A stretch of DNA of 64,000 nt from NCBI RefSeq assembly GCF_000281045.1, contig NW_008246081.1, positions 407,178-471,177 on the forward strand, written 5' to 3'. Origin of the DNA: Saprolegnia diclina VS20. Its lineage: Eukaryota > Oomycota > Saprolegniomycetes > Saprolegniales > Saprolegniaceae. This document shows, piece after piece, positions 10,204-21,011 of the stretch. A program made the translations under genes and the position numbers. The notes beneath the pieces were generated by a model, which saw only the letters and a program-made list of their open reading frames with translations, was not told the DNA's origin and did no database searches. How positions within the stretch are numbered: the stretch's first letter is position 1; each line of letters starts with the position of its first letter.

Positions 10204-12899
10204 CTACGGCCCTCGGCTCGTGCTAAAGAGCTGGTTGGCGGCGCCCTCGACGCTGCCCCGCGACGCCAGAAGGGCCGCGACCGCCTGCTCGTGGTCAAAG
10301 CCCATCTCGATGAGCTGCTTGACGCGCGTCGACTTTTGGAACCGAATACGAAGCGGCCGCGTCTGGCCTTGAATCATCTTGAGCGCGCGGTCGACCGAGT
10401 AGTGCCCGAGCGGGTGGCCGTTGGCCATGACGAGCCGGTCAAAGAGTCCGATTTGGCCCGAGGCTTCGGCGCCCATGGCCTCACCGTTGGGCAGGCGCGG
10501 GAAGGCCGTGACGCACAAGTCATTCTCAATCTTCTCCAAGTAGAGGCCGAGGACGACCGCGTCGACGGGGAACTGGACGTCGTACTCGTCGCTCTCGCAC
10601 GCCTTGTTCATAATGTTGGTGCGTGGCGGCATGGCAATGGCGGCGTTCACAGCCTTGATGCTCTGAAAGAGCGCGTTGCCTTCGTCGACCGCGCCAAAGC
10701 CGCCCGTCGACGGAAGCTGCAGCAGCGAGGTTGACGGCGATGCTGTCGGCGGCGTCGCACCGAGTACTTCTCGCAGGAGGGATTTGCCCGTGTCCGAGAG
10801 CTTGCGCTCGCGCGTCGGCGCGGCTTCTTCGGTGATTGTCGTCGGCTTCACGGCGCCCTCGACCGCACCGTTGGCCCCGACCGTAAAGTTGCGAAAGAGT
10901 GCAATCGACGAGTCCTATGTCATGTGGAGACGACGCGACGCTGCGAGAGGCGCGTACCTTGCGGTTGTCGGGCACTTCATAGAAGAGCAGCACCGGCTGG
11001 TACCGGCCCTTGACGCAGCTAGTACAAAGTACATCACGACGAGACCTCGACCATGAGCTGCGTACTGCCGGATGACGTCAGGCCAATCGCCAATCTCGGT
11101 GACCTTGCTGTCGTCAAAGAGGAGCCACGACTGGTGCGCCGTGCTGTAGAAGAAGGCAAAGTAGTGCCGGCCGTAGTAGCAGACAAAACCGCGGAACCGA
11201 TACTGGGCCTTGAGGCCACCGAGGAACTTGGCGTGCTTGGCGGCTTCGCCCTGCGCCGTGAACGCGTGCGAGAGATCCACCGAGTCGCTAATGATGTGCA
11301 GGAGCGACTCGATCTCTTCCTTCGGCGGGCTGTTGGTGGCCCACAGAAACGAGATGGCAAACACCGGGGGGAACCGCTGGATGACACGCTACGACGAAAT
11401 AAGCTCCAGACTTATTGCTGTCTCTCACCTCGGTGGCGAGCTTGCCCTTGCAGCCTTCGACTTGGCAGGACCCGTGCACGTCCATGTTGTTGGGCATCTC
11501 GCGCAGCATGTCTTCCATGTCGCGGTACGGCCGCGCGATCGCGTCCGTCGCATAGATCGAGAACACCTCCACCAGATCTGAGACGAGAACCAGAATGCGT
11601 CGAAAGGATACCAGATTGCTGTACAGCTCCCAGTTGGACGACGCGTGGCACGCGCGGCACACGGACCGGTCGTAGATCTGGTGCGAAAACACAATGTGCG
11701 GAATGCTCTTGGGGTCAAAGACCGCCATGGGCTTCTCCTCAAAGCCCGACTGGCTCGCGCTCAGAAGGAAGCTACGCGACTTGAGCGCCTTCTTATCAAA
11801 GTCCGTGAGCTCCGTCACGTCCTATCCATGTATTCATCTTTCCGTCTCCTCGTTCGCTGCTTGTACCGATTGCTGGTGCATGAGGTTGAGGATCGTGAGC
11901 AGCGTCTCTTCCGCGTCGGCCATCGAGCCTTCTTGAAACATCTTGTCCTATTGTGTCGACACTCAGCTCTTATCGTCCAGAGGGACCAACTCACCGCGCT
12001 GTAGAGGAGGCTGAGCCACTTGCGCAGCACTTTCGGGTGCAGCGCACCACTCGACGGGTCTTCGTACGCGAGCATGATCTCCTTGAGCGCGCGAAGGACG
12101 TGGGACGCGACGTCGTCCGAGTCTTTGATGATGACGTCTTGGAGCAGCCGGCGAAGCGAAATGAGGTGCCAGAAGCTCTGGATGATGACGTTCAAGAAGC
12201 AATTGTTCTCGCCTACGCAAACCTCAGCGCGCGCGCTCCATGGAGACGCTACCTGTGGCGTTCTGGAGACCGCGGTGGATCGACGCGCCTTTGGTCCAAA
12301 TCTCCGACGATGCTTTTGGCCCTGCGTTCACAGCAGCGGTCTTGGGCGGCGAGGACCCGGAGCGCATGGGCGCAGGGCGAGGCGCGATCGACTTTGGTAC
12401 GGTCGTGAGGTGCTCGACCCATTGGAAGAAGAGGTCTTCCGTCTTGACGTCGATCTCGAGCACGCAGGGCCGGTTCTCCTTGTCGAGTGCATGGAGGTAA
12501 AAGCCCCGGTTGCGCTTCTCCCATGGCACAAACCTACGCGCTGCTTTGAGACCATGTGGGCCATTAAGGACGGCAATATACTTCAAGTCCGAGTACGACT
12601 TGGCCGACGGGTTGGCCAGCGTCGCCGCCAACTCGTCCGACGATGGCTGGAACTTGAACGTGAAGAGAATGAGCGATGCTATGTTGCTCGGATGGACGGC
12701 GAGGACGCTGTAGCGTTGGTGCCGGGGCCGCTGCGCGCACGCCATGAGGCCATTGCAAAGACGACGACCTAACCGAGGCTTACCACGTTGACGTAGCTCT
12801 GCGTCTTGATGATGAGCCAGCCTTGGTAGACCTCGATCGGCGACGTCTACAAGGTAGGTCCATCAGCGGGCGTCGACCTCGGCAGGATCCGCGGACCAT
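10204..12899 (-). CDS. PH-USP-UBA protein, ubiquitin-specific protease family
   Basis: Exons: 12897-12899 (ATG only), 12784-12846, 12253-12730, 11995-12212, 11867-11947, 11429-11821, 11066-11388, 10958-11018 and 10204-10914; introns are 40-53 nt and the total closes to 776 residues. A PH-like domain comes first (YQGWLI, then FFQWVEHL, about 1-120). The catalytic core follows, with the Cys box GLQNATGENNCFLN, a CxxC zinc-binding segment (CRACH...CQVEGC) and the His region CYYGRHYFAFF. A UBA domain closes the protein (VKQLIEMGFDHEQA, about residue 735). The Cys and His boxes resemble the divergent USP subgroup that includes USP53/54 and plant UBP-related proteins, so activity is uncertain. The first exon is the least certain part. 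Confidence 0.8.
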
Positions 12900-13343
12900 G
12901 ATGATGAAGGGTTGTGGCCGGCGCCTCGAGCTTTGATCGCCCCTCGCCGTGCACGCAGGACTGATGATGACACACGCTCCAGATGTTATAACACACGTTG
13001 CGAAAGGCGCACCGACGCGTCCCCCCACCTCCTTCGTAATGTGCTCTGTGCCTTCCTTGACGCCGCCGTGTCGTCGCCACCGGCACTCTATCGTACACGC
13101 GCCGCTCCATCCACTCGATCCTCCATCCTGCCGGCGGTCAAGGACGCAAGAAAGGGCTGCATGTGGCAGGAGCGGGTGCGAGATTGCGGTGTTATAACAC
13201 GGTGTAACGTGGTAGCACTTGAAGTTGGCAAGATATTTGTCACCTCTGCCGCGTTCGGTGCAAGACGCGCCGTCCCTGAGGCCATCGAAGGAAGACTGAC
13301 TGAACTACGATATTGGTACACGGCTAACAAGACTCCTAATATC
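12900..13343. other. Intergenic, about 440 bp
   Basis: Space between the 5' end of the PH-USP-UBA gene and the 3' end of the LRR gene, both on the minus strand. It must contain the USP promoter. I see no ATCCGGAT motif here and no coding frame I would support. Confidence 0.5.
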
Positions 13344-15119
13344 TCAACTCCGCTGGTCGTCGTCGTCGTCGTCACCGAGCAACGTCTCGATCAACGCGGC
13401 CGAGTGGTCCACCGAGTGGAGCGACTTGACGAGATAGTGCAGCTGCCGCAGCACCGTGAGCACTTGGCGCTTGACGTCGACCGTCACGTCGTCCCGGACC
13501 ATGTTGAGCAGTCGCCGCTACACACAAAACGTCAGCTACGTGGCGTGTACGATGAGGACGAGGACCTCGACACGTGGGTAGATGGCGAGGCGCGACACGT
13601 GCACATTGTCGGGTGCAAGCTCCAAGGAGAGTCGTCGGCGCTTCGTGCTGGGCTCCTCGACGCCGTCGCAAATCAGGTCGGGGCAGTAGTACTGGCACAG
13701 CGCTTGGAGCTCGTCTGCGTCAAAGTGCAGAGCCGCGATCTTGGCGAGCACTTTGCGCGACTCGGTGAGGATGTACGCGGTGTGCGCCGCCTCTTGCTCT
13801 TGCTGCTGCTGTTGCTGCTGTTGCTGCGCGAGCTGTGTCGGGCCTTCGTCCGGCGACGCCTCCTGCGCGCGGATGCAGTCGAGGACGGCCTCGTTGAGGG
13901 CGCAGACCGCATGCGACGCGGCGAGTTCGAGCGGCTCGGGCAACGTGACCGGGTACGTCTCAATGTCGGCCGCGTACCCGAGGTTGATGCCTGTGAGCTT
14001 GAGCAGTGGCAGCGCCGGGTTCATGTGCATGGCGGTGATGATGCACTTGGCCGCGTACTGAAGCGCGTCGGCTTTCGAGAGCGCGGTAATGTTGGGCGGC
14101 GGCCGGACCATGTACTTGGTGGAACTCCAGTCGTGCCCTTCGACGAGGAGGCCCATGAGCGACGTCGACTTGCGCAGACCGAGGCTCACGTCGCGGAGCC
14201 CGAGCAGCGACAAATTGCAGTAGCTGAGGTCCACGACCCGCAGCGTCGACGAGTTGGCGATGCAGACGCCGAGCGCGCTTGCGCCCACGTCGCCGACCGG
14301 GTTGTTGTCCATGTAGAGGTTCTCGAGCGTATTGGTCGAGATGTGCAGCGCCTCGGCGAGCGCGAGCGCGCCGGCCGAGTCGATTTCGTTGAGTCCAATC
14401 TCGAGCGTTGTGAGGGACACGCGAGACGTCATGAAGGCAGCGACGAGGTACTTGAGCCCGGACGCGCGCACATGGTTTTGCCCGAGCATGAGTTCGCGCA
14501 GCTGCCGGTTGTGGGGCAGCGCGTCCGCGATGTGCATCATGCCTTTGACGCCAAGGTTGTTGGTGCCCAAGTAGAGTGACTTGAGCGAGTGGTTGGTCTT
14601 GAGCGCAGTTGCAATGTGCAGCGCACCCTCGTCCGTGATGCCGTTGCCGCTCAGATACAGCGCCTGCAACGTCGTGTTGACTTGAAGCGCGCGCGAGACG
14701 TCGGCGGCGCCTTCGACGCCAATGCAGTTGCCGCTGAGGTACAGCGTTGTGAGTGTTTGGTTCGTCTCGAGGGCCTTGGCGACCGCGGCGAGGCCCTTGT
14801 CCGTGATGCCGTTGAACCCAATGTCGAGGACGAGTAACGAGTGGTTCGAGGCGAGCGCCTTCCCGATGAGCAAGGCGCCTCGGTCACCCAGGTCAAAGCC
14901 GCAGAGCTTGAGTGACTGGAGGATGTTGATGTCGGTGCGGACACGCCGCAAGAGATCGTTTGAGAGCGACGTGGCGAGGTAGCCCTTGACACGCGCTTCC
15001 AAGATCGAGCGCGCCATGAGCTTCTTCTCGCGGCTGTCTTCGCGGTCGTCGTCTTCTCCTGGGCACGAGAACGTCATTCGATCCGACGAATACTTGTAGC
15101 GCGAGCTCAGTTCGCCCAT
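13344..15119 (-). CDS. Leucine-rich repeat protein of the ribonuclease-inhibitor type
   Basis: Main exon 13566-15119 and last exon 13344-13517 (48-nt intron), 575 residues from the ATG at 15119 (MGELSSRYK). About nine RI-type LRRs (28-29 residues, pattern L-x2-L-x-L-x2-N-x-I/L-x2-x-G) run from about residue 70 to 330, for example LDIGFNGITDKG and LYLSGNGITDEG. After them come a linker, a poly-Gln run (nine Gln near 13801-13830), a helical region and an acidic tail ending in six Asp. This is a soluble, NLRC3/RanGAP-like LRR array without NACHT or TM segments; the function is unknown. The frame stays open upstream to 15488 and the promoter motifs lie at 15330-15389, so an upstream coding exon or a longer N-terminus is possible. 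Confidence 0.8.
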
Positions 15120-15329
15120 GTAGCCCTTCCCAGGCAGCGACGAGGACGAATTCCGGCGCAGCTTGCAGAAGCCTTCCTCAAGGGAGGAGAAGGACGGCGA
15201 CACCGTGCGGGAGGAGGCAGCTCTTGCTCTCCGCGGGTATCCGTCGACGATCGGGCAAGGACGGCCGGTGCAAGCGCCGATATCTTGAGCCCAATTGGAA
15301 GGTCGGTCGCGGGCACCACTTTTATTCCT

Positions 15330-15463
15330 ATCCGGATACGCTGCCACCCACGCCAGCACACGCTTCGCGCCCGGCGCACGGTATCCGGAGGACCCCCCGG
15401 ACCAATCGCAGCGCGCGTGGGACGTCGGGGTCACGCGACGGCCGCCATGGCGCTTCTCATTGG
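15330..15463. promoter_or_regulatory. Promoter motifs upstream of the LRR gene
   Basis: ATCCGGAT at 15330-15337 (within TATCCGGATAC), TCCGGA at 15384-15389, CCAAT at 15402-15406 and ATTGG at 15459-15463. They are more than 200 bp from the ATG I chose for the LRR gene, further than at other loci. That suggests an unrecognised first exon or a long leader between 15119 and 15320. Confidence 0.5.
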
Positions 15464-16281
15464 TCGAAATCAGCGGCGCGGCGGTCACGGGACACGGCGT
15501 TTACGCTAGCACGTTGCACAATCAGCCCATCGTGTCTATCGCGAAATCTCCAATGTCAAAGAAAGCGCGCTCCGTCGTACTTGATCTTTGTCCCTTCCGA
15601 GCTCAAGTAACCTCCTCCTCTTCTTCTACGCTGGAGCAGTGACGGCTGCGCCGGGTGCCAGCGCGGCTGTTGACGGTGTAACCCTCGATCGACTTGCCAC
15701 GTTGGCCCGCAACGGCGCCGCACTAAGCTTCCGTTTGACGCACGCCGAGAGTTCAAGCCGAGTGCCTGTCTTTGCCTTTCTAAGATCACGGTGTGCACCG
15801 CGACGGGCGTGTGCCCTCGCCTCGATGCTTCGCTTTTTGACGCGCTGAAGGACAACGTGGTGGGTGCGGTGGATATCCCTGGACATCGACTTCAACGTTG
15901 CTGCTCCCTGCCATGAGGCATTACGTGGACAGGGTATAATGTGCATACAAATAGCATGTCAAATGTCGGTTTGGGATGCAGAGACTGGGCTTTTGTATCA
16001 GGCCCGAGATGCGTGCATGGCTCTTGGCCCGAAGGCCCGACGGGATTTTTAAAAATGTTGCACTGATCTCTCTAAAAATGTATGTCGTTGAACCCATCTT
16101 TTGAAAAATCAATATTTGAATGGGCCGGGCCTTGTCGCACTGTCCAACACAGAGTGAATATTGAATGTGTCCGGCGAGCAGATAGGGATTCAAAAATTCA
16201 GCTGCTCGTAAAAAACGACCAGCCTGACTCGCACCCGCGAAAGCCATTTCCGAATTCCCGGCCTCCCAAGTAAACCTAACG
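15464..16281. other. Intergenic, about 800 bp, possible broken coding fragment
   Basis: An ATG at about 15553 opens a 29-codon frame. Further on, near 15760-15910 on the plus strand, another short frame looks coding-like. The two are separated by stops in all frames and I cannot join them with plausible introns or recognise a family. From 15950 to 16270 the sequence is more AT-rich and looks non-coding. Confidence 0.4.
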
Positions 16282-16662
16282 ATGGACTGCGAAGACCTCT
16301 GCGCGTGCATGATGTGCGGCGCCCTCTGCGGTGCCTGCTGCGCCGCCGCCGACGACGATGACCGCCGCCGCCAGGGCCCCGTCGTCGTCCAGACCGTCCA
16401 GCCCGTCATGGTCGGTGGCCAGTACCCGCAGCAGCAAATGTATGACCAGTACGGCAACCCCGTGTACATGCAGCAAGGCCAGCCCATGTATGCCCAGCAA
16501 GGCCAGCCCATGTACGCTCAGCCCGGCCAGCAAATGTACGCCCAGCCCGGCCAGCAAATGTACGCCCAGCCCGGCCAGCCTATGTATGGTCAGCCGCAGC
16601 CGCAGTATGGCGTGCCGATGGCGCAGCCTGCCCCGGGCTACCCTGGTGCCAACAAGGTCTAA
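16282..16662 (+). CDS. Small Cys-rich protein with MYAQPGQ tandem repeats
   Basis: Intronless, 126 residues. The first 22 residues hold seven Cys (pattern C-x4-C-x-C-x2-C-x3-C-x2-CC), then Asp/Arg-rich residues, then a Pro/Gln/Tyr-rich repeat region built from an 8-residue unit (GQPMYAQP/Q) repeated five times, ending in a Gly/Pro-rich tail. There is no signal peptide or TM helix. The layout (Cys cluster plus XYPPX-like repeats) recalls small palmitoylated or annexin/ALG-2-binding adaptor proteins, but I do not recognise a named family. The clustered N-terminal cysteines could be lipidation sites; this is inference. Confidence 0.72.
   Translation: MDCEDLCACMMCGALCGACCAAADDDDRRRQGPVVVQTVQPVMVGGQYPQQQMYDQYGNPVYMQQGQPMYAQQGQPMYAQPGQQMYAQPGQQMYAQPGQPMYGQPQPQYGVPMAQPAPGYPGANKV
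16477..16596 (+). repeat. 24-bp coding tandem repeat, five units
   Basis: Five consecutive 24-bp units start at 16477, 16501, 16525, 16549 and 16573, each coding for GQ(P/Q)MY(A/G)Q(P/Q). Units three and four are identical at DNA level, indicating recent duplication by slippage or unequal exchange. Confidence 0.9.
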
Positions 16663-17047
16663 CCAACCTTGTCATCTTTAACTCATATATATATCATGAC
16701 CTATTCGATCTTGCCACGGTCTCTGCTTCATACGCTTCGTTCCTGCGGTCGCCTCGCCTCATCAATGCGCCGCATCCTCCCATGCACCCAGGGGTTACCC
16801 ATAGGTCGTCGAGTCGAGATCAGGTCAGGAAGCGCAGGTTCCTGGTCGCGGGAGGCGGCTGCGGCTGAGAGAGGATCGTCAGTCACGTCAAGATCCAGCG
16901 CGCCAAAATAAGTTGGACGTGCAGTAGCGCAACGTCGTTGGAGTATCCAGTTGCTCCGGTGAAATCATTCGGCTACTCGAACCGGTTACAATTGGGGACG
17001 AGCCAACGCCGTCAAACCGGTTCCAACACGAACCGGCAAACACAAAC
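16663..17047. other. Intergenic, 385 bp, with AACCGGTT copies near its end
   Basis: No gene seen. AACCGGTT occurs at 16980-16987 and 17015-17022, with a partial copy (AACCGGCA) at 17031-17038, just upstream of the next start at 17048. ATTGG at about 16992 may be a CCAAT box. Regulatory function is inferred from repetition and position. Confidence 0.5.
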
Positions 17048-17936
17048 ATGCAATTCCATCAGCGGGCCGACCTCAGCGGCGCGTCCGAGGCCGTGAGCTT
17101 GAGCGCGACGCGGCAGCGTGTGAGCGCAGTGCCGGTCGAGCTCACGCTCCCAAACCAACAAGTTCTACTGGTACACGGAGCCTGAGCCCGTCATGCGCTG
17201 CACTCATGCTATGTGCCAGGGCTTCCCGAACCGACCACCTCCGCTCGACGCTGCCGACGATGGGGCCTTCAACAAGGTAGCGCATGCTATCGCCCTTGTC
17301 ACGCACGGTATGGATGCGTATATAGGCGGTGTTTATGACCAACGCTATGCGCAAGCATCCCGATGTGCGCGAAAACCAGGTACCGCCATCTCGCTGGCCG
17401 TCAAACAAGCTGTACTCTAGATCCTCTTTGGCATCTTTGCAGTCGTCAACGTTCTCTTTACGAGCGCGTTCTTCCTACCAGCAGACGCCTACGGTATCCA
17501 ACGACGAGCCATCTTGATGGTGCTTGACACTGCACCCAGGTCACGCATGGTACGACGTTGGCCCGTTGCCGCCGCAGGTCCCGACTACGTGGCCCGGTCG
17601 TCTCGCTGTGCTTGCATCGACAGGCGTCTCGCTCGTCTGCGGCGCCTATGGCGTTTACAAAAAGCGCCGATCCATCCTTCTGCTCTTCCTCCTCTGTATG
17701 TCCTTGTCTCCTCGGCGACTTGACTCATTTGGGTCGTAGACACTGCCGCACAGGATGCGCTGCTCTTGATGTACCCGCCCGTGTTTCTCTTGGTCCTTCG
17801 CATTCCCGTCGATGTCGTCTTGTGCGGCCTCGCGTACAGCATGCATGCAGCACTGGTACTACATACCCCCTCCATGGTATCGCTCATGCTTCCTTTCTAG
17901 TCGGCGCGGTGGTTTGTGACGAGCAATAAAAAGTAG
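17048..17936 (+). CDS. Uncharacterised multi-span membrane protein (about four TM)
   Basis: Seven exons: 17048-17119, 17163-17276, 17326-17379, 17421-17493, 17540-17695, 17740-17855 and 17901-17936; introns are 41-49 nt and the sum closes to 206 residues. The model is supported because frame and hydrophobicity continue across every junction. Four hydrophobic stretches are visible: ILFGIFAVVNVLFTSAFFL, LAVLASTGVSLVCGAYGVY, RSILLLFLL running into DALLLMYPPVFLLVL, and VVLCGLAYSMHAAL. The soluble N-terminus includes a Pro-rich loop, and the tail is short and basic (SNKK). I do not recognise the family. It ends 37 bp from the stop of the membrane J-protein on the opposite strand. The first exon is the weakest part. 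Confidence 0.55.
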
Positions 17937-17973
17937 CTTGCTTCTTCGTCATTACGGGAGGGTCGCAATGCGC

Positions 17974-19034
17974 TTACCCAAAGATGTAGTTCATGACCAT
18001 GTAAAAGCCCACTGCGTAAACAAAGCCAGGGATCGGGAGGCCGCCCCAGGGCTGGACAACTGGCGCGGGCTGGATGAGCTCCTGCTCTTGAGGCGTCGGG
18101 GCGTTCGAGGCCGCGTCGGCGGGATCGCGCTTGTCGGTCTTGGCACGGCGCACGTGGCCGACACCTTGGAGTTCACCTTGCAGCTGGCGCATGCCCATCA
18201 TGATCATCTACGCAAGGTCAATGTGCAAACGATTGCACGCTGCCGTTCGTACCTTGTTGCTCTTGAGAAGCTCCATGCTCAGATCGTAGTTTTCTTGGAG
18301 GATGTTGCGCACGAAGAAAGCGCCCATGGACCGGCACCCGTTCATGAACGGCGGGTAGAGCAAGTGCATAAACTGCACGAGCTCGTACACGGTGATTTGG
18401 GGAAAGAAGCGCGGGGACAAGCCACCCTATATCGACACTTGTCGTCACTTCGGATGCATCGCGAGAGTACCTTGGCGAGCGTAATATTGATCTCGGCGAC
18501 AAACATGAGCAGGCAGCCCGAGTAGCTCCACGCGCGCACGTCCGAGACGTCGCCGAGCGTCATGACGTACGTCAAGATGCCCCACACAATGTAGTACGAG
18601 AGGAGGCTCGTGATACGGCTGACGTCCGTGAGCGGCTCTTTTGAGAGAGCAGTCGCTTCGCCGTAAAAATCGTACACGTCGCGCTTCTCCGAGTCGCTCA
18701 AGACGTCGTACGCGATGCGGAGGCGGTTGAAGTCGTCGGCGGCCGTCGGCGACGGGTTCTTGTCCGGGTGCAGCTCCACAGAGCGCGTCCGGTACGCTTT
18801 CTTGATATCGTTGAACGAGCAATCGCGCGAGACGTCGAGCATCGCGTAAAAGTTGGGTGGGTTGTTAGCGATCTCGAGCCCGATCGAGATGCTCGCGAGC
18901 GCGACGAGGAATCCGATCGAGTAGAAGATTGCCATCGTGCGGGAGAAGCGCCCGGGCGCCCGAATCCAGTTGAGGCCGGGGTTGACCACGGTCGAATAGA
19001 CCACCATCGTCGTCACGAACTGCGAGTGCCCCAT
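17974..19034 (-). CDS. Membrane-anchored J-domain protein
   Basis: Three exons: 18471-19034, 18253-18426 and 17974-18207 (introns of 44 and 45 nt), 323 residues. I start at 19034 (MGHSQF) because CCAAT boxes lie about 80-115 bp upstream. An N-terminal hydrophobic helix (MAIFYSIGFLVALASISIGL, about 35-54) is followed at once by a J domain (NFYAMLDVSRDCSFNDIKKA, with HPD in LHPDKNPS), then two or more TM helices (YYIVWGILTYVMTL, SGCLLMFVAEINI) and another at the C-terminus (GFVYAVGFYMVMNYIF). The order TM-J-TM resembles ER-membrane J-proteins that recruit Hsp70 to the cytosolic face. Exact orthology is unclear. Confidence 0.83.
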
Positions 19035-19396
19035 AGCTGCTGCGTCCTGCGTCCGTTGCGTGCTCGTCGCCGCAAGAAATACACAGCCGTCGGTCTGTCG
19101 TGACACGAGGCCATTGGTCAAAACCGTGCAGCGGTATCCGATGCCATTGGTTTAAATACTGGAAAAATAGAAAATACCTCTGTGTTTATAGCCAATCCAG
19201 GCGTGTCACTGGCAACCTGCGATGGCATGACCGACTTCAACGAACGCTGGCACGTGGCAGCACCAGCGCCGAGTATGATACGCGAATCGCTTGCGGAGAA
19301 GCCGCACACGACCAACGAGGCCTTCCCTGCGCAACGTCCAAATAAGATCTAGGGACACTGGGTCCGTGGAGTTTCGTGGTCTAAAATTATTCCGCC
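19035..19396. promoter_or_regulatory. Divergent promoter region, J-protein and RSPH14
   Basis: On the J-protein strand, CCAAT boxes appear at 19113-19117 and 19146-19150 (both read ATTGG on the plus strand), with an AT-rich TTTAAATA at about 19151. No ATCCGGAT motif is present. The half nearer RSPH14 shows no obvious element. Confidence 0.45.
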
Positions 19397-20683
19397 ATGC
19401 CGCAAGCCGAGGCGGCTGTCATGAGCGCCCGCATCAACCACCTGCGCAACCCTGGCGCGACGCTCTACAAGACAACCACCGTGCGTCATCTAGGTCGCGT
19501 CGAGGCCAAACCGAACGCGGCTCTCATTGCCGACAACGCCGTTGTGGAAGCGTTTGGCGCCGACAAGTGTCCCAAGCTGGTCCGTGCCCCCTCCGCGCGA
19601 TGCCATCATGCTCTTTGTCGTTTAGGCTCAACTCCTCAAGGAAGAGAACGAAAATACGCTTTTGCATGCACTGCGCTGCATCGCGGGCGTGCTCAAGATG
19701 CCGACAGACGTGGTCAACAGCACCCACGACGAACACCACGTGCTCGAGCCGCTCGGCAACCTCGTGTACCACAACAACGCCGCGATCCGCCGCTTGGCGG
19801 CGACGGCCCTGCGCGTCTTTGCGTCCCACGCCGTCGGGCGCGCCGAGCTTGTCCGGTACCGAACGATGCGCAAGATTCTCAAGGTCTTTGGCCGCAACGA
19901 CAACGAGCTCATGGAGCCGCTCTTTGATACAGCGCTGCATGTGAGCTCGACCATGTCGGGCGTCCGCGAGATGAGCCAACACGGGTACCTCCCGCTTTGC
20001 GCGCTCTGACGTATGCGATTCAAACTGTATTTGCATGTAGGTACCCGGCGGTCATTCTCGAGAAGCTCAAGCGTGATGCGTCCGACAGCATCCGCGTGCG
20101 CGCGCTCCAGCTCCTCAAGGCGTTTGTGAACGACGGGATTCCCAGCACTGTCCTGCACATCGTCGAGCTCGGCGGTGTCGACGCAGTCGCCAAGTTTATC
20201 CACTCAAAGAACAAAGACGTACGTGACGAGATGCATCAACTTGTGACGCGCGCCTGTCTGTAGGTGCGCACGGCGGCGCTTCAAACCACCGGCGCGATGC
20301 TCTACTTGGAGCAAGGACGTAATAGCGCGATGCTCAATGGCGTCGCCAAGAAGCTTTGCGGCGTGCTCCAAGACCGAGACTCGTCTGTGAGCATTGTCGC
20401 CGCGGGCGCGCTCATGGTCCTCGCAGTCCACGACGGCGCCAAGCGCGAGATCTACGAGCTCGGCGCCCACACGGGCTTTCTCGCGCTCTTACATCGCCCC
20501 GAGTACGGCGTCCAGCTCAATACGCTCAAGCTCGTGACGGTCCTCGCCGCGCACCCGCTCGCGCGCGACGCCATGCGCACCAAGCAAATGGAAAAGACAA
20601 TGCGCGACATGACCGAAGATACGAACGAGCTGCTCGCACGCTCGGCCAAACTCGCGCTCCGGGCTGTGCTATGGACGCCGTAA
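19397..20683 (+). CDS. RSPH14: RSPH14-like radial spoke protein (armadillo repeats)
   Basis: Four exons: 19397-19579, 19626-19984, 20041-20218 and 20264-20683 (introns of 46, 56 and 45 nt), 379 residues. The protein is all helical with armadillo/HEAT-like repeats (for example RRLAATALRVFASHAVGR and SVSIVAAGALMVLAVHDGAK). The final segment, ending LARSAKLALRAVLWTP, resembles the C-terminus of RSPH14 (RTDR1), which ends in a similar x-Ala-x-Arg-V-x-x-W-x-P motif. RSPH14 belongs to the radial spoke head/neck of motile cilia. The length is close to the animal protein (about 350). Its neighbour is a dynein light chain, fitting a flagellar role in zoospores. Confidence 0.78.
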
Positions 20684-21011
20684 TACCAGCTCTCAACAAC
20701 ATTATACAGACTCCGTTGGCAGATGACGCACATTGTTGATAGCAGTGTCAATGGTGGATCGACAGCAAGCAACGTGTCGTATCATGGTGCACAGTACCCT
20801 AGTCCTCGTCGAGTCCGAGCCCTACCCCGATGCGGCGTCGCTGCCCGCCGCACGCCGTATTAGCGGTGCTGCGTCGCCAAGAAGGGACAGCAGCTCTGAG
20901 AGACCTCCTGCGAGTGATGGCCACGTGCAAGCTGCAAAGGGCATGATCGCGGTTCGAGTGTTTAAAACTCGGGAAGAAACGCGCCGGATCATTGGTGAAG
21001 CGGCGCGGATC
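20684..21011. other. Intergenic, 328 bp
   Basis: Separates RSPH14 from the roadblock gene. It contains a TTTAAA element at 20970-20975 and CCGGATCATTGG about 25 bp upstream of the roadblock ATG, probably its promoter. The frame of the roadblock exon is open upstream through this stretch but does not look coding. Confidence 0.5.

Noticed and set aside
12912-14579. Plus-strand frame of 555 codons opposite the LRR gene
   Set aside because: Antisense of regular LRR codons, rich in Arg/Val/Leu without any motif; the minus frame shows perfect LRR periodicity.
15553-15910. Possible small plus-strand gene
   Set aside because: Coding-looking pieces are separated by stops in all frames and could not be joined by plausible introns; no family match.
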